Assembly: GCA_963719975.1 (NCBI GenBank)
Contig: CAVRED010000005.1
Location: 1-64,000, forward strand
Origin: Poindextera sp963719975
GTDB taxonomy: Bacteria > Pseudomonadota > Alphaproteobacteria > Caulobacterales > Caulobacteraceae
Direction of reading: 5' to 3'
DNA: 64,000 nt
Below the pieces are notes generated by a model that saw only the letters and a program-made list of their open reading frames with translations, searched no databases and was not told the origin of the DNA. The number at the start of each line of letters is the position of its first letter. Positions within the stretch are counted from its first letter, which is position 1. Made by a program: the position numbers and the translations under genes. Positions 35,838 through 45,566 of this stretch are shown piece by piece.

Positions 35838-36188
35838 CTACTTGCCGACGGGACAGAGCACGTTGAACAGGTAGGCGGCCCTGGTGAAATGAGGGCCATC
35901 GACCCACTGACCATTCTGCAGCGTGACACTGTCGCCCGTCGCGCACTTGATTCCGATGATCGGCGCTGACGTCGTCGTCGGCGCATTGCCGCCGGCCGGA
36001 CCAATGACGAAGTAAGCGTAGGTGTAGCCGTCTGAGCGCACGACGACGCTGTCGCTGTCGAGCCAGTAGCGGTACCCGTCCTCGTCCGGCGCGTAGGTCG
36101 TCCAATTCATCGCCAGGGCCGTCGTCGCCGCCAACGCCGTCGCGACGAACGCCACCAGCAGCAATGAGGACTTCAGAGCCTTGCGCAT
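35838..36188 (-). CDS. Small exported hypothetical protein
   Basis: 116 residues with a clear signal peptide (SLLLVAFVATALAATTALA) and a mature domain of about 90 residues containing TTYAPDEDGYRYWLDSDSV, a two-cysteine pattern (IKCATGD and NVLCPVGK) and TYAYFVIGP. It is likely periplasmic with one disulfide. No family recognised. It precedes the DUF6306 gene by 29 bp, so the two may form an operon. Confidence 0.6.
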   Translation of the reverse strand: MRKALKSSLLLVAFVATALAATTALAMNWTTYAPDEDGYRYWLDSDSVVVRSDGYTYAYFVIGPAGGNAPTTTSAPIIGIKCATGDSVTLQNGQWVDGPHFTRAAYLFNVLCPVGK

Positions 36189-36323
36189 CGAGCGCCCCCT
36201 TCAGCGTGCCGAGTGGACGTGGCGCGGAACGATACGCCGGCGCTTCGAAGGACCGCAAGGTTCAGCCGGATGGTACACAGGCCCTAGCGAAGGCGGCGGT
36301 GCAGACCTGTCGGTGAGCGTGCG

Positions 36324-37799
36324 ATGACGACCGATGATCTTTCGGCTTTGACGAAGCTCGGCGCCGCGCAGGCGGCCAGGGGCGACCACGCTGCGGCGCT
36401 GGCGACCTATGAGCGGTCGCTGGCGCTGGACTCGCGGCAGCCGCAGATCCTGAACAACCGCGGCGTTTCGCTCATCGAACTTGGACGCGCCGAGGAGGCC
36501 GTCGAGAGCCTGGACCGGGCGCTGGCGCTCTGGCCAGGCTCTGCCGCCATCCTCAACAACCGCGGCAACGCGCTGCGGGCGCTTGGACGCGTCGCCGACG
36601 CGCTGGCAAGCTACGACGCGGCGCTGGTCGTCGATCCCGGCTTTGTCGAGGCCCTGGACAACCGGGCGCTCGTCCTGATCGAGGCCGGAAGGCTTGACGA
36701 GGCTGTCGCACAGCTCGAACAGGCGATCAGGCTCCATCCCGGCGCGCCATGCTTCTATCTCAGGCTGACCGAGCTCAAGCGGCTCGAGCGTGATGATCCG
36801 CATCTGCGCGCCATGCAGGCGCTGGCGGCCGCGCCGAACGACCTGACCACGAGCGAGCGGATCGACCTGCAATTCGCCCTCGGCAGGGCCTTGGCCGGCG
36901 CCGGTGACTTCGACCAGGCGTTTGCGCACCTGCGCGAGGCAAACGCCTTGAAGCGCCTGACCCTCGATTTCGACCTCGAGGCGATGTTGGCCGCGATCGC
37001 CGCCACGCCGGCCGCCTTCACGCGAGAGCTCTTTGAGGCGCGCGCCGGCCTTGGCGACCTCACCGATCAGCCGGTCTTCGTCGTTGGAATGCCGCGGTCG
37101 GGCAGCACGCTTGTGGAACAGATCATCGCCAGCCACCCGGCCGCTTTCGGGGCGGGAGAAACCGGCTTTCTTCAGGCGTCGATCAACGCGTTGCGCTCGG
37201 CCGACGAGCCGGCGAGCGGCAGCTTGGACGAGGACGAGCTCTGGGCGAGCCGCACGCGTCTCATGGCCGAGGGCTACCTCGGCCCGCTCCGGCGCCTCGC
37301 ACGCCCGGACGCGGCGCGGATCGTGGACAAGACCCTCGAGAACTACCGGCTCATCGGGCAAATCCGACTTGCGCTGCCCAACGCCCGCATCATCCACGTC
37401 CGGCGCGACCCGCTCGATACTTGCGTCTCCTGCTTCTCGCGCCCGTTCGTCAACGTGCCCTACAGCTACGACCTGACCGATCTCGGCCGAATGTATCGAG
37501 CCTACGCCGGGTTGATGGACCACTGGCGTCGGGTCACGCCACAAGGCGTTCTGCTCGAGGTCCGCTACGAGGAGCTCGTGTCGGATCTTGAGGGCCAGGC
37601 CCGCCGCATCGTCGCCCACTGCGGCCTGGCGTGGGATGCGCGCTGCCTTCTGTTTCACGAGACGCTGCGGCCCGTGCTCACCGCGAGCGCCGCCCAGGTT
37701 CGCCGGCCCATCTACGGCGACGCCATTGGCCGCTGGCGCGCCTACGAAGCCCATCTGTCCCCTCTGATCGAGGCGTTGGGACCTGCACTCGACGCTTAG
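36324..37799 (+). CDS. TPR-sulfotransferase
   Basis: 491 residues. Residues 1-145 hold four TPR units (for example HAAALATYERSLALD, EEAVESLDRALALWP, ADALASYDAALVVDP, DEAVAQLEQAIRLHP). After a helical linker, a sulfotransferase domain starts near 250 with the PAPS loop VFVVGMPRSGSTLVEQII, and later HVRRDPLDTCVSCFSRPF (3'-phosphate site). This is the tyrosylprotein/TPR sulfotransferase architecture found in Caulobacterales and other alphaproteobacteria; the acceptor is unknown. Uninterrupted, no signal peptide. Confidence 0.9.
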   Translation: MTTDDLSALTKLGAAQAARGDHAAALATYERSLALDSRQPQILNNRGVSLIELGRAEEAVESLDRALALWPGSAAILNNRGNALRALGRVADALASYDAALVVDPGFVEALDNRALVLIEAGRLDEAVAQLEQAIRLHPGAPCFYLRLTELKRLERDDPHLRAMQALAAAPNDLTTSERIDLQFALGRALAGAGDFDQAFAHLREANALKRLTLDFDLEAMLAAIAATPAAFTRELFEARAGLGDLTDQPVFVVGMPRSGSTLVEQIIASHPAAFGAGETGFLQASINALRSADEPASGSLDEDELWASRTRLMAEGYLGPLRRLARPDAARIVDKTLENYRLIGQIRLALPNARIIHVRRDPLDTCVSCFSRPFVNVPYSYDLTDLGRMYRAYAGLMDHWRRVTPQGVLLEVRYEELVSDLEGQARRIVAHCGLAWDARCLLFHETLRPVLTASAAQVRRPIYGDAIGRWRAYEAHLSPLIEALGPALDA

Positions 37800-37935
37800 C
37801 GAGTGACGTAAGGGCGGCCTTGGCGTGTGACCCCCGCGCGCATTCTGGACTCAATCGGGTCCAAATTCGGTTGAATTGGGCAATTCCAATCGCCATCGAC
37901 CCGCAAACAATTCGTGCGGGACGGAGGCGGTAGGC

Positions 37936-38094
37936 GTGACGACACTGACGAGACACTTCAAGGCAGCCGAGCCGGCGTGGTCGCCGGCTGTCGCGGCGCG
38001 CGAGATCGACCGGCTGATGAGCCGGCTGCCCACCTCGCTCATCGAGGCGCTCTTGAAGCTCGAGGCCGACCTGCCAGCGCGCCTCGCGCGATAG
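37936..38094 (+). CDS. Small hypothetical protein
   Basis: 52 residues from the GTG at 37936, which follows a GGAGGCGG ribosome-site-like stretch. Visible: RHFKAAEPAWSPAVAAREID and LMSRLPTSLIEALLKLEADL. It may be a helical regulator or toxin-like peptide. The ORF can extend to 37876 from an upstream ATG, but the GTG has the better ribosome site. No family recognised. Confidence 0.45.
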   Translation: MTTLTRHFKAAEPAWSPAVAAREIDRLMSRLPTSLIEALLKLEADLPARLAR

Positions 38095-38103
38095 AGGCGG
38101 CGC

Positions 38104-39180
38104 TCAATCCGTCGCTGGCGCGCGCGGCGCCGGGGCGTTCTGCCGGACCATCATCGCCGACATCTGCCGCGCCATCCGCATGAAGTCGTGCGGATAGGGC
38201 AAGTAGGGTTCGCTCGCCGCGTCGATGCGCTCGACGGCCTCGGCCGGCAGTTCGACCTCGAGCGCCGCCAGGTTGTCCTTCAGCTGCGCTTGCGTCTTCG
38301 GCCCGATGATCGGCGCCACCACCCCCGGCCGGGCCAGGTTCCAGGCTAGCGCGACCGCGATCGGCGCGGCGTTCAGCTGGCGGGCCTCCTCGCGCACGAC
38401 CTCGACGATCGCGTGGTTGCGCTCGTTCAGCGAACGCGTCCGCCACACGGCCTGGAACGGTCCGGGCGCGGCGAAGCGCGTGCCTTCCTGCGGCTCCTCG
38501 CCCGCCTTGTACTTGCCGGTCAGCATGCCGCCGGCGAGCGGGCTCCAGGGGATAACGCCGAGGCCGAACTTGCGGCAGGCAGGCAGGATCTCGACCTCGA
38601 TGTCGCGGGCAAGGATGCTGTACTGCGGCTGCAGGCTGACCAGGGGCTCCCAACCCTTGGCTTCGATGACCAGACAGGCCTCGACGATCTGCGCCGCCGA
38701 CCAGTTAGAGACGCCGATGTAGCGGACCTTGCCCTGGCGGACGAGATCATTCAGCGTACTGAGCGTTTCTTCGAGCGGCGTCGCCTCGTCGTAGCGGTGC
38801 ATCTGGTAGAGGTCGATGTAGTCCGTGCCGAGCCGGCGCAGGCTGTCTTCGCAGGCCTTCACGACGTGCTTGCGGCTGGAGCCTGACTCGAAGGGCCCAG
38901 GCCCGAGCGGCGAGGCGGCCTTGGTGGCGATCACGACCGAGTCGCGGCGGTCCTTCACCGCCTTGCCCACGATCGTCTCGGAGCGGGTGGCGGAATAGAC
39001 GTTCGCGGTGTCGATGAAGTTGTGGCCCGCGTCCAGGTAGGCGTGGATCACCCCGATCGAGGTCTTTTCGTCGCAGCCGAACTGCTCGTTGCCGAAGTTC
39101 ATCGCTCCGAGGCACAGCGGCGACACCCTCAGCCCAGACCGGCCCAAATTCCGCAGTCCCTGAGCAGCCATGTTCGCCAA
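38104..39180 (-). CDS. Aldo/keto reductase
   Basis: 358 residues. The AKR tetrad is visible: Asp in FIDTANVYS near 57, Tyr62 in the same motif, Lys in IATKAASPLG near 86, and His in YQMHRYDE near 128. The NADP site near GVIPWSPLAGGMLTGKY and IIGPKTQAQLKDNL is typical. This is the broad YajO/Tas-type AKR group; the substrate is unknown. A shorter start at the second ATG (39171) is also possible. Uninterrupted. Confidence 0.9.
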   Translation of the reverse strand: MANMAAQGLRNLGRSGLRVSPLCLGAMNFGNEQFGCDEKTSIGVIHAYLDAGHNFIDTANVYSATRSETIVGKAVKDRRDSVVIATKAASPLGPGPFESGSSRKHVVKACEDSLRRLGTDYIDLYQMHRYDEATPLEETLSTLNDLVRQGKVRYIGVSNWSAAQIVEACLVIEAKGWEPLVSLQPQYSILARDIEVEILPACRKFGLGVIPWSPLAGGMLTGKYKAGEEPQEGTRFAAPGPFQAVWRTRSLNERNHAIVEVVREEARQLNAAPIAVALAWNLARPGVVAPIIGPKTQAQLKDNLAALEVELPAEAVERIDAASEPYLPYPHDFMRMARQMSAMMVRQNAPAPRAPATD

Positions 39181-39291
39181 TATCCTTCGTTGAAACGGCC
39201 ATCCCTCGGCCGCGGGAACCCTATGGACGGTTGGCGCGGCGGAGCAAGGGAAAGGTCGCCGCGCGGGCCTGTTCGCCGGCGGGCGGTGACG

Positions 39292-40327
39292 TTAGGCGGC
39301 GCCCAGGCGCTGCGCCACGCAACGGGCGATCGCCGCAGGGCGCTTCGTCAGGAATTGGCAACACAGCGCTGACATTGATCTCGCAGAGGACGTAGGTGTC
39401 CGCGCCGGTCGCGGTCTTCGGGCCCAACAAGAAGTCGGCGTCCCAGATCACCGGCATGTCGGCTTGGTCTATCCCCAGCATACGCATCATGGCGGGGACC
39501 CAGTCGCCTTCCATCTTGGCCCTCAGCGGCTGGAACTGAGGATCGCCCGCGCCCGACATGATCCTCGGCCCGGGCTCTCCGGCCTCGGGCGGCATGAGCG
39601 CCTTGATGAGTTGATGTCCGAACCCGACCACCTTGTCGCGAACCGAGTAGCACCGGATCATCCCCTCCGGCAGGCGCTGCTGGAACGGCTGGTCGATCAG
39701 CCGACCGTCGGCGGCAAAGTAGCGGTCGCAGCGGTCCATGAGGGCGGCGAGGGGGATATGCTCGACCTGACTGCCGCGCTGCGCGTGCAGCACGGCGACC
39801 ATCGCCTCGTCGCTAGGCGTTCGGTCCCCAGTGAGCTCGACTTTCCACACGCCCTGCCCGCCGTTGCCCCGGTTCTGCTTCAAGACGCGGGGCCCGGTCG
39901 CGAGCTGCGCCGGGAAGTGCGCGTGGAAGTCCGCGGGCGTCGCGTAGATTAGGGTGTCAGTCCCCCAGCCGAGGTCGCGGGTGCGATAGAGCACCTCCTT
40001 GACCCCCATCTTCATGATGACGTCCGGGTGAGAGCTCACCCAGACCCCGCGCGAGGCCACGTCCCGGAGCAGCGGGTCGAGCTGGCTGCGGTCGCGGCCG
40101 CCCGAGAGCGGGTCGACCCACACCAGGACACCGTCCACGCTAACCAACTGCTCCCGCACCTCAACTGAGGCCTCTTCGCAGTAGACCGCCGGCTCGGCGG
40201 CGACTCCCTCCGCGGCGAGCGCCTCGAAGATGGGCGCCAGGCGACCCGTCCGTGCGCTCGCGGCGGCCCGCGCGTCTTGGTCGCCCCGCCACAGCAGCGC
40301 GACGCGGCCCAGGGTTTCATCGGTCAT
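39292..40327 (-). CDS. Cj0069 family protein (ATP-grasp-like), C-terminal frameshift
   Basis: About 345 residues from the ATG at 40327. Recognised by LLWRGDQDARAAASARTGR-like start (in pieces: RVALLWRGD), VDGVLVWVDPLSGGRDRS, SSHPDVIMKMGVKEVLYRTRDLGWG and LKQNRGNGGQGVWKVEL, which resembles an ATP-grasp nucleotide loop. Family members are of unknown function. A frame change near 39340 restores an end AAIARCVAQRLGAA with TAA at 39292-39294; without it the frame runs on into noncoding DNA. Confidence 0.8.
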
Positions 40328-40590
40328 GTTCAGGAACCTCCATCCGCGACCAAGACTCCGCCCCACGCCGGGAGCGTGGAGCCAGGAGCGGGTCTTGGAC
40401 GGCGAGCCGTCTTCGGCCGGGCGCCCGCTGGAAGCCCGACGGTTGCTAGCCTAGCCCCGGCTCCGCCGATCGGACAAGCCTCCGACACGAAAGAGCGCCA
40501 GACCCGCCGTCGCCGTCGGACCCGAAGCAAAGACGGACATCCTCGCCGTCCAGCGGTAGGTGTTGCGACCAGCCAACGGACAGAGGTCCA

Positions 40591-41193
40591 ATGCTCAAAA
40601 TCTACCACGCTCCCGGGACCCGTTCAGTGCGTCCGATCTGGCTCTGCTTCGAGCTCGATCTGCCGGTCGAGATCGAGACGATCGACTTCTCGCCAAGCTT
40701 CCGAAGCTCGCCGCAATGGCGTGCGATCAGCCCCGCCGGCAAGCTGCCGATCCTGACCGACGATGGCATGACCATGTTCGAGTCCGGCGCCATGGTCGAC
40801 TACATCCTCGAGCGCTACGGCGATGGCCGCCTTCGCCCGCCACCCGGCACGGCCGAGAGCGCCATGCATCACCAGTGGTGCTGGTTCGCGGAGGCGACCT
40901 TGGCGCGCCCGCTCGGCCTCAACCGTATGCTGACGCGCCAGCCCAGGTCGCCCGACTCGGTGACCGCGGAAGCGGAGGAAAAGGCGCGGCTCTGCCTTGA
41001 GGTCGTGGATCGGGCCCTCTGCGATCGGGCGTTCCTGCTCGGCGCCGCGTTCGGCGCCGCCGATATCATGATGGGCTATTCACTGGCCCTGCTGGCGAAC
41101 CTGGGCGTGCTGGACGACCGGTATCCAACCGCGAGCGGTTACTTTGACCGTCTGAGGCGCCGTGACGCGTTCATCAAGGCGACGAGCGTCTGA
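40591..41193 (+). CDS. Glutathione S-transferase family protein
   Basis: 200 residues. The N-terminal thioredoxin-like domain has KIYHAPGTRSVRPIWLC with a catalytic Ser/Thr region, NPxGKLPIL-like ISPAGKLPILTDDG and the ESGAMVDYILERYG glutathione-binding turn. The C-terminal helical half contains FLLGAAFGAADIMMGYSL with the family Asp. Substrate unknown. The 260 bp before it (40330-40590) contain GC-rich inverted stretches but no gene. Confidence 0.9.
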   Translation: MLKIYHAPGTRSVRPIWLCFELDLPVEIETIDFSPSFRSSPQWRAISPAGKLPILTDDGMTMFESGAMVDYILERYGDGRLRPPPGTAESAMHHQWCWFAEATLARPLGLNRMLTRQPRSPDSVTAEAEEKARLCLEVVDRALCDRAFLLGAAFGAADIMMGYSLALLANLGVLDDRYPTASGYFDRLRRRDAFIKATSV

Positions 41194-41265
41194 GGGCCAG
41201 AATTGGTTGGGCGTCTGGGCTCCGCGCCTCTAACCTCTCGCGCGGAGCCGGTGCGGGGTGACGGG

Positions 41266-42951
41266 ATGGATTGGACGCCGGAGGTCGAGCAGCTCGAGAG
41301 GTTGCGGCGCTTGCGCAAGCGGATGGGCGGGGCCGAGTCGATCGCCCGCCAGCATGCGCAAGGGCGGCTCACCGTGCGCGAGCGCGTCGACCTCTTGGCC
41401 GACGCGGACTCCTTTCAGGAGACCTCGACCACCGCCGGTGCTGCGAAGTGGGACGGCGAAGGGCGGCTGGAGAGCTTCCGGCCCATGGCCTACGTCACCG
41501 GCCAGGCCAACATCGACGGGCGGCCGGTGATCATCGAGGGCGGCGACTTCACCATCCGCGGCGGCGCTTCCGACTCCGGCACGCCCTATCCGCGCGTCGA
41601 AGTGGCCTGGCTGGCCGGCGAGCTGCGCGTGCCGTTCATCCGCCTGTTGGACGGCGCCGGCGGCAGCGTGCGGAACTACGATCCGGAGGCGAGGCGGGCC
41701 GGGGGCGATCCGACCATGCCGCCTGCCCACGCGGCGGCCGACGAGGGGCCGCTGGTGGAGGTGAAGCCGACCGGAACGCCCGGCCGCTTCGACCTGCCCA
41801 AACGCCACGACGTCTCGGCCGTGGCCCCGCTGGCCGAGAACCCGCTGACGACCGAGATGGCCCGCGGCAACCTGCTCGCCCAGGTGCCGGTGGTGGCCGC
41901 CGTCCTGGGCTCGGTTGCAGGCCTGCCGGCGGTGCACGTGGGCGACTGCCACTTCTCGATCATGACCAAGACGGCCGAGACCTTCGTGGGCGGCCCGCCT
42001 ATGGTGAAGCAGGCGCTCGGCCTTGACGTGACCAAGCAGGACCTCGGCGACTGGACGGTCCAGGCCAAGACGTCGGGGGTGGTGAATAACGTCGCCGAGA
42101 GCGAGGCGGACGCCTTCGGCCAGATCAAGCGGTTCCTGTCCTACCTCCCCTCGAACGTGTGGCAGTTGCCGCCGTGGGCGGAGCCGGACGACGACCCCAA
42201 CCGGCGCGACGAAGGCCTGATCTCGGCCATCCCCAAGCGACGGACGGCCGCCTACGAGGTGCGCAAGATCATCGAAGCGGTCGTGGACCGGGGTTCGATG
42301 TTCGAGATATCGCCCCTCTACGGCAGGGCCATGGTGACGATGCTGGCGCGCATCGATGGGTTCCCGGTGGCGGTGCTAGCCAACGACTGTCGCCGCGACG
42401 GCGGCGCGATGACGCCGGCCGCGTGCATCAAGTCCGAGCGGTTCGTCGACGTCGCCGACACCTTCCACCTGCCGATCGTCTATTTCGCCGACGTGCCCGG
42501 GTTCATGGTCGGTCCGGCGTCGGAGGCCGCGGGCATCATCCGCTTCGCCAACCGCGTGTCGGCGGCGGTGCGCGAGGCCAGTGTGCCCTACATCTCCATC
42601 GTGACCCGGCGCATGTATGGGGTGGCGAGCGTGATGGCCAAGACCGGTGGGCTGGCCGTCCGCTACGCCTGGCCCTCAGCGGAGTCGGGATCGCTGGTGG
42701 CGCAGGGCGGCGTGATGGCGGCCTACCGTCGCGAGATCGAAGCCGCGCCCGATCCGGAAGCCCGCCGCCTCGAAATCGAGGACCGGTTCCAGCGCATGGC
42801 CTCGGTGATGCGCCAGCCGGGGCTCGCCCGGCCGATGGAGATCATCGACCCGCGCGACACACGTCCCGCCATCGTCGACTTCATCCGCAAGAGCCACGCG
42901 GTGAACGCGACGCGGCTGGGGCCGAAGCTGCGCATCGGCATGCGGCCTTAG
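41266..42951 (+). CDS. Acyl-CoA carboxylase carboxyltransferase subunit
   Basis: 561 residues. The N- and C-terminal crotonase-like halves of the PCC/MCC beta type are clear: GRLTVRERVDLLAD, IEGGDFTIRGGASDSGTPYPR, DGAGGSVRNYDPEARRAGGD, then the acyl-CoA side with HVGDCHFSIMTKTAETFVGGPPMV and, in the second half, YGRAMVTMLARIDGFPVAVLAND, VPGFMVGPASEAAGIIRF and RRMYGVASVMAKTGG. It transfers CO2 from biotin to an acyl-CoA, substrate unassigned. The 71-residue biotin protein follows 16 bp downstream. No biotin carboxylase is adjacent. Confidence 0.9.
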   Translation: MDWTPEVEQLERLRRLRKRMGGAESIARQHAQGRLTVRERVDLLADADSFQETSTTAGAAKWDGEGRLESFRPMAYVTGQANIDGRPVIIEGGDFTIRGGASDSGTPYPRVEVAWLAGELRVPFIRLLDGAGGSVRNYDPEARRAGGDPTMPPAHAAADEGPLVEVKPTGTPGRFDLPKRHDVSAVAPLAENPLTTEMARGNLLAQVPVVAAVLGSVAGLPAVHVGDCHFSIMTKTAETFVGGPPMVKQALGLDVTKQDLGDWTVQAKTSGVVNNVAESEADAFGQIKRFLSYLPSNVWQLPPWAEPDDDPNRRDEGLISAIPKRRTAAYEVRKIIEAVVDRGSMFEISPLYGRAMVTMLARIDGFPVAVLANDCRRDGGAMTPAACIKSERFVDVADTFHLPIVYFADVPGFMVGPASEAAGIIRFANRVSAAVREASVPYISIVTRRMYGVASVMAKTGGLAVRYAWPSAESGSLVAQGGVMAAYRREIEAAPDPEARRLEIEDRFQRMASVMRQPGLARPMEIIDPRDTRPAIVDFIRKSHAVNATRLGPKLRIGMRP

Positions 42952-42967
42952 AGAAGGGGAGGGGCGC

Positions 42968-43183
42968 ATGGACGTGAAATCCGAGATCGACGCCATCGTC
43001 TGGAAGATCGAGGTCGCGGTCGGCGCCGAAGTGGCCGCCGACGACGTGCTGATCATCCTGGAGTCCATGAAGATGGAGGTTCCGGTGAATGCGCCCGGCG
43101 CGGGGCGCGTGCGCTCGATCCTGGTCGCCGAGGGCGCGACGGTCGAGGAAGACGACGTCCTTGTTGTGCTCGACGAGGGCTGA
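42968..43183 (+). CDS. Stand-alone biotin carrier protein
   Basis: 71 residues forming a single biotinyl/lipoyl domain. The biotin site is ESMKMEV near residue 33, preceded by VAADDVLIIL and followed by GRVRSILVAEGATVEEDD and VLVVLDEG. It lies 16 bp after the carboxyltransferase and starts behind a GAGGGG-type site, so the two form an operon. It must partner with a biotin carboxylase encoded elsewhere. Uninterrupted. Confidence 0.93.
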   Translation: MDVKSEIDAIVWKIEVAVGAEVAADDVLIILESMKMEVPVNAPGAGRVRSILVAEGATVEEDDVLVVLDEG

Positions 43184-43243
43184 CGGACGACAGCGCCTAA
43201 CGAGCGTGCGGTCGATACCCATCCTGGCTCGCCCGGAACCGTC

Positions 43244-44131
43244 CTAGCCCCGGAAGGTCCGTGGGCGGGCGCCCAGGAGCCTGCGCACCTTGAACGCGGC
43301 GTCGACGATGACGACGGCGGCAGCGATCAGGAGGCCCGTCTTCGCCGCGCGATCGACCTCGGGCGTCCGCATCATCGGGCCGGCGAACAGAAACCAGAGC
43401 AACACGGCGCCGGCGGCGACCTGAAAGCCGGCGTCGATCCGGCGAGTGAGCACGCGCCATCGCCCTTCGACTGCGAGCCAGAGGAAGAACACCGCCTGGC
43501 CGCACCAGAGCGCCAGCAGCCAGGGGAGCCTCAGCCTATGGAAGTCGTCCGCGTAGGCGAGCCAGGGCGTAAGGCGCAGGCCGCCGGTCAACTTTGCGAA
43601 CACCCACGTCGGCGCGCCGTAGCAGAGCGCGCCCACGAGGATGATCGCGACGAGGGCGAGACTGCCCGGCCGGCTCGCCCGGTTGGGATCGCGCGGCCGC
43701 CAGCGCGCGAATGCGGGCCAACGGCGCCGCGCCCAGCTCAGGCCCCCGAATGCGAGGACAAGAAAGCCCAGCCACGACAACACAACGATCGTCGGCCAGT
43801 CGCGCGGTGGATTCTGCAGCGTGACCTTGCCAAGGGCGAGCAGGGCGATCGCGCCAGAGAGCGCCGCGATCAGAAAGTCGCGCGTGTCCGCCGGGTCCAC
43901 GATGGCTGGGCTCGGCCCGTACCGCTGCGCGACGTCGGCGGGACGGCCGAACGTTCGCAATAGGTCGAGCGCCATGGCTTCGTCGACGGGCATCCCGGCC
44001 GCGGCCGCGCGCGCGGCCAGCTCCTCGCCGAGGAGGGCGCCGAGCTCCAGGGCGACGTCGGCACGCAAGCGCCGCGGCAACCGGCGGGTCACGTCGGCGA
44101 CATAGCTATCGATCAGCGTTTGAGCCTGCAT
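43244..44131 (-). CDS. Membrane protein with HAAS-type N-terminal domain
   Basis: 295 residues. An N-terminal cytoplasmic region (LIDSYVADVTRRLPRRLRADVALEL, in pieces) resembles the HAAS signalling domain, with DEAMALDLLRTFGRPADVA. It is followed by six hydrophobic helices (for example FLIAALSGAIALLALGKV, VVLSWLGFLVLAFGGLSW, LALVAIILVGALCYG). PadR-like regulators often sit directly before such proteins, and here the PadR gene ends 3 bp upstream. Possible roles are sensing or transport; neither is shown. Confidence 0.8.
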   Translation of the reverse strand: MQAQTLIDSYVADVTRRLPRRLRADVALELGALLGEELAARAAAAGMPVDEAMALDLLRTFGRPADVAQRYGPSPAIVDPADTRDFLIAALSGAIALLALGKVTLQNPPRDWPTIVVLSWLGFLVLAFGGLSWARRRWPAFARWRPRDPNRASRPGSLALVAIILVGALCYGAPTWVFAKLTGGLRLTPWLAYADDFHRLRLPWLLALWCGQAVFFLWLAVEGRWRVLTRRIDAGFQVAAGAVLLWFLFAGPMMRTPEVDRAAKTGLLIAAAVVIVDAAFKVRRLLGARPRTFRG

Positions 44132-44133
44132 CC

Positions 44134-44412
44134 CTAGACCTTCCCGTCCAGCAACCCGTCCATGGTCCGCACCATCTCGCGCCAGTGTTCGGCAAGCTGG
44201 CGCAGCGCCCGTCCGCCAGCTTCGCTCAGGCGGTAGTAGCGCCTGGGCGGCCCGTCCTCGATTCGCCACTCGCTCTCCAACAGGCCCTGCGCTTCGAGCC
44301 GCCGGAGCAGCGGGTAGAGCGTGCCCTCCTCGATCCCCATGCCGCGCGCGGCCAGCGCCTGGCGCAGGGAATAGCCGTATTGCGGCGACCCCAGCTGCGA
44401 GAGCACCGCCAA
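44134..44412 (-). CDS. PadR family transcriptional regulator
   Basis: 92 residues from a TTG at 44412, but the true N-terminus probably extends upstream: an in-frame IKLDLELRRGALALA segment before it is typical of the family and no start is found in that frame, so a base slip near 44455 is likely (GTG at 44470 with MTVDEF). The wing-helix core reads QYGYSLRQALAARGMGIEEGTLYPLLRRLEAQGLL and RYYRLSEAGGRAL. It would control itself and the downstream membrane protein. An inverted GTTCGA/TCGAAC pair lies at 44489-44516. Confidence 0.85.
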   Translation of the reverse strand: MAVLSQLGSPQYGYSLRQALAARGMGIEEGTLYPLLRRLEAQGLLESEWRIEDGPPRRYYRLSEAGGRALRQLAEHWREMVRTMDGLLDGKV

Positions 44413-44633
44413 CGCCAGCGCCCCGCGCCGGAGTTCGAGATCAAGCTTGATCGAACTCGTCGACGGTCACGATGTGGCGCCATGTGCAGTTCGATGAACA
44501 GTACATAGCCTCGAACAGTATTGGCGTCAACCCGGCCTTGATGCCGGCTCGGAACTGAGGCGTTTCCTCCGACGGGCTTGGCGCTTAGCGTGATCGCGGG
44601 GTGAGCCCGCAGGCTGTCGAAGGAGATTTAGCG

Positions 44634-45401
44634 ATGTTGATCAAGGACAGGATCGTCGTGGTGACGGGCGCGGCCAGCGGGATCGGGCGGGCGCTGGCGC
44701 GCCGGTTCGCCGGCGAGGAGGGCGCGAAGTTGGTGGTCTGTTCGGACCGTAACGCGGAGGGCGTGCGCACCGTGGCCGCAGAGATCGGCGGCGTCGCCTT
44801 CGAAACCAATGTCGGCAAGGAAGCCGACATCGAGGCGCTCATCGAAACGGTGGAGCGCGAGCACGGGCCGATCGACCTCTTCTGTTCCAATGCCGGCATC
44901 GGCATCGGCGGCGGGCCCGAGGCGTCGAACGAGGCCTGGCAGCGCATCTGGGACATCAACGTGATGGCCCACGTCTGGGCCGCCCGGCACCTGGTCCCGC
45001 GCATGGTCGCGCGCGGCGGCGGCTATCTGCTCAACACCGCCTCGGCCGCGGGCCTGCTCTCGCAGATCGGATCGGCGCCCTATGCGGTGACCAAGCACGC
45101 GGCCGTCGCGCTCGCCGAGTGGCTGGCCATCACCTACGGCGACGAGGGCATCAAGGTCTCGGTGCTCTGCCCGCAGGCCGTCCGTACGGCGATGACCGCG
45201 GGCAACCCGGACGGGGTCGCCAGCGTCGACGGCATGATCGAGCCGGAGGCGGTGGCCGAGGCTTGCGTACGCGCTATCGAGGCGGAGGACTTCCTCGTGC
45301 TGCCGCACCCCGAGGTGCTCGAGTACATGCGGCGCAAGACCGGCGACTACAATCGCTGGATCAAGGGCATGCGCAACCTGCAGCGGCGCTATCGGGGCTG
45401 A
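44634..45401 (+). CDS. Short-chain dehydrogenase/reductase
   Basis: 255 residues from the ATG at 44634, behind an AAGGAG ribosome site. NAD(P) motif TGAASGIG near 11, acidic SDRN at the end of strand 2 (NAD preference), NAG at 86, catalytic S (NTASAAG) and Y-x-x-x-K as YAVTKHA. It ends with an RxLQRRYRG tail. Substrate unknown. Uninterrupted. The 165 bp after it, up to the PhyH gene, show nothing. Confidence 0.88.
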   Translation: MLIKDRIVVVTGAASGIGRALARRFAGEEGAKLVVCSDRNAEGVRTVAAEIGGVAFETNVGKEADIEALIETVEREHGPIDLFCSNAGIGIGGGPEASNEAWQRIWDINVMAHVWAARHLVPRMVARGGGYLLNTASAAGLLSQIGSAPYAVTKHAAVALAEWLAITYGDEGIKVSVLCPQAVRTAMTAGNPDGVASVDGMIEPEAVAEACVRAIEAEDFLVLPHPEVLEYMRRKTGDYNRWIKGMRNLQRRYRG

Positions 45402-45566
45402 CCGACGCAACACAGTTGCGCCGCCGACAGGCGCGGACACACCAGCGACATCCACAGTGGCTAAGCCGACGCTCGTCCCCCCCGGGCGTGGCGCCGGCCG
45501 CCCAATCCGCGCACACACCGTGGCCGGCGTCACTTCCGCGGCTGTGCGCGCGCCGATCGCCGTCGC

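Noticed and set aside
36201..37754. 517-residue minus-strand frame opposite the TPR-sulfotransferase
   Set aside because: Shadow of a fully matched TPR-sulfotransferase; no motif of its own.
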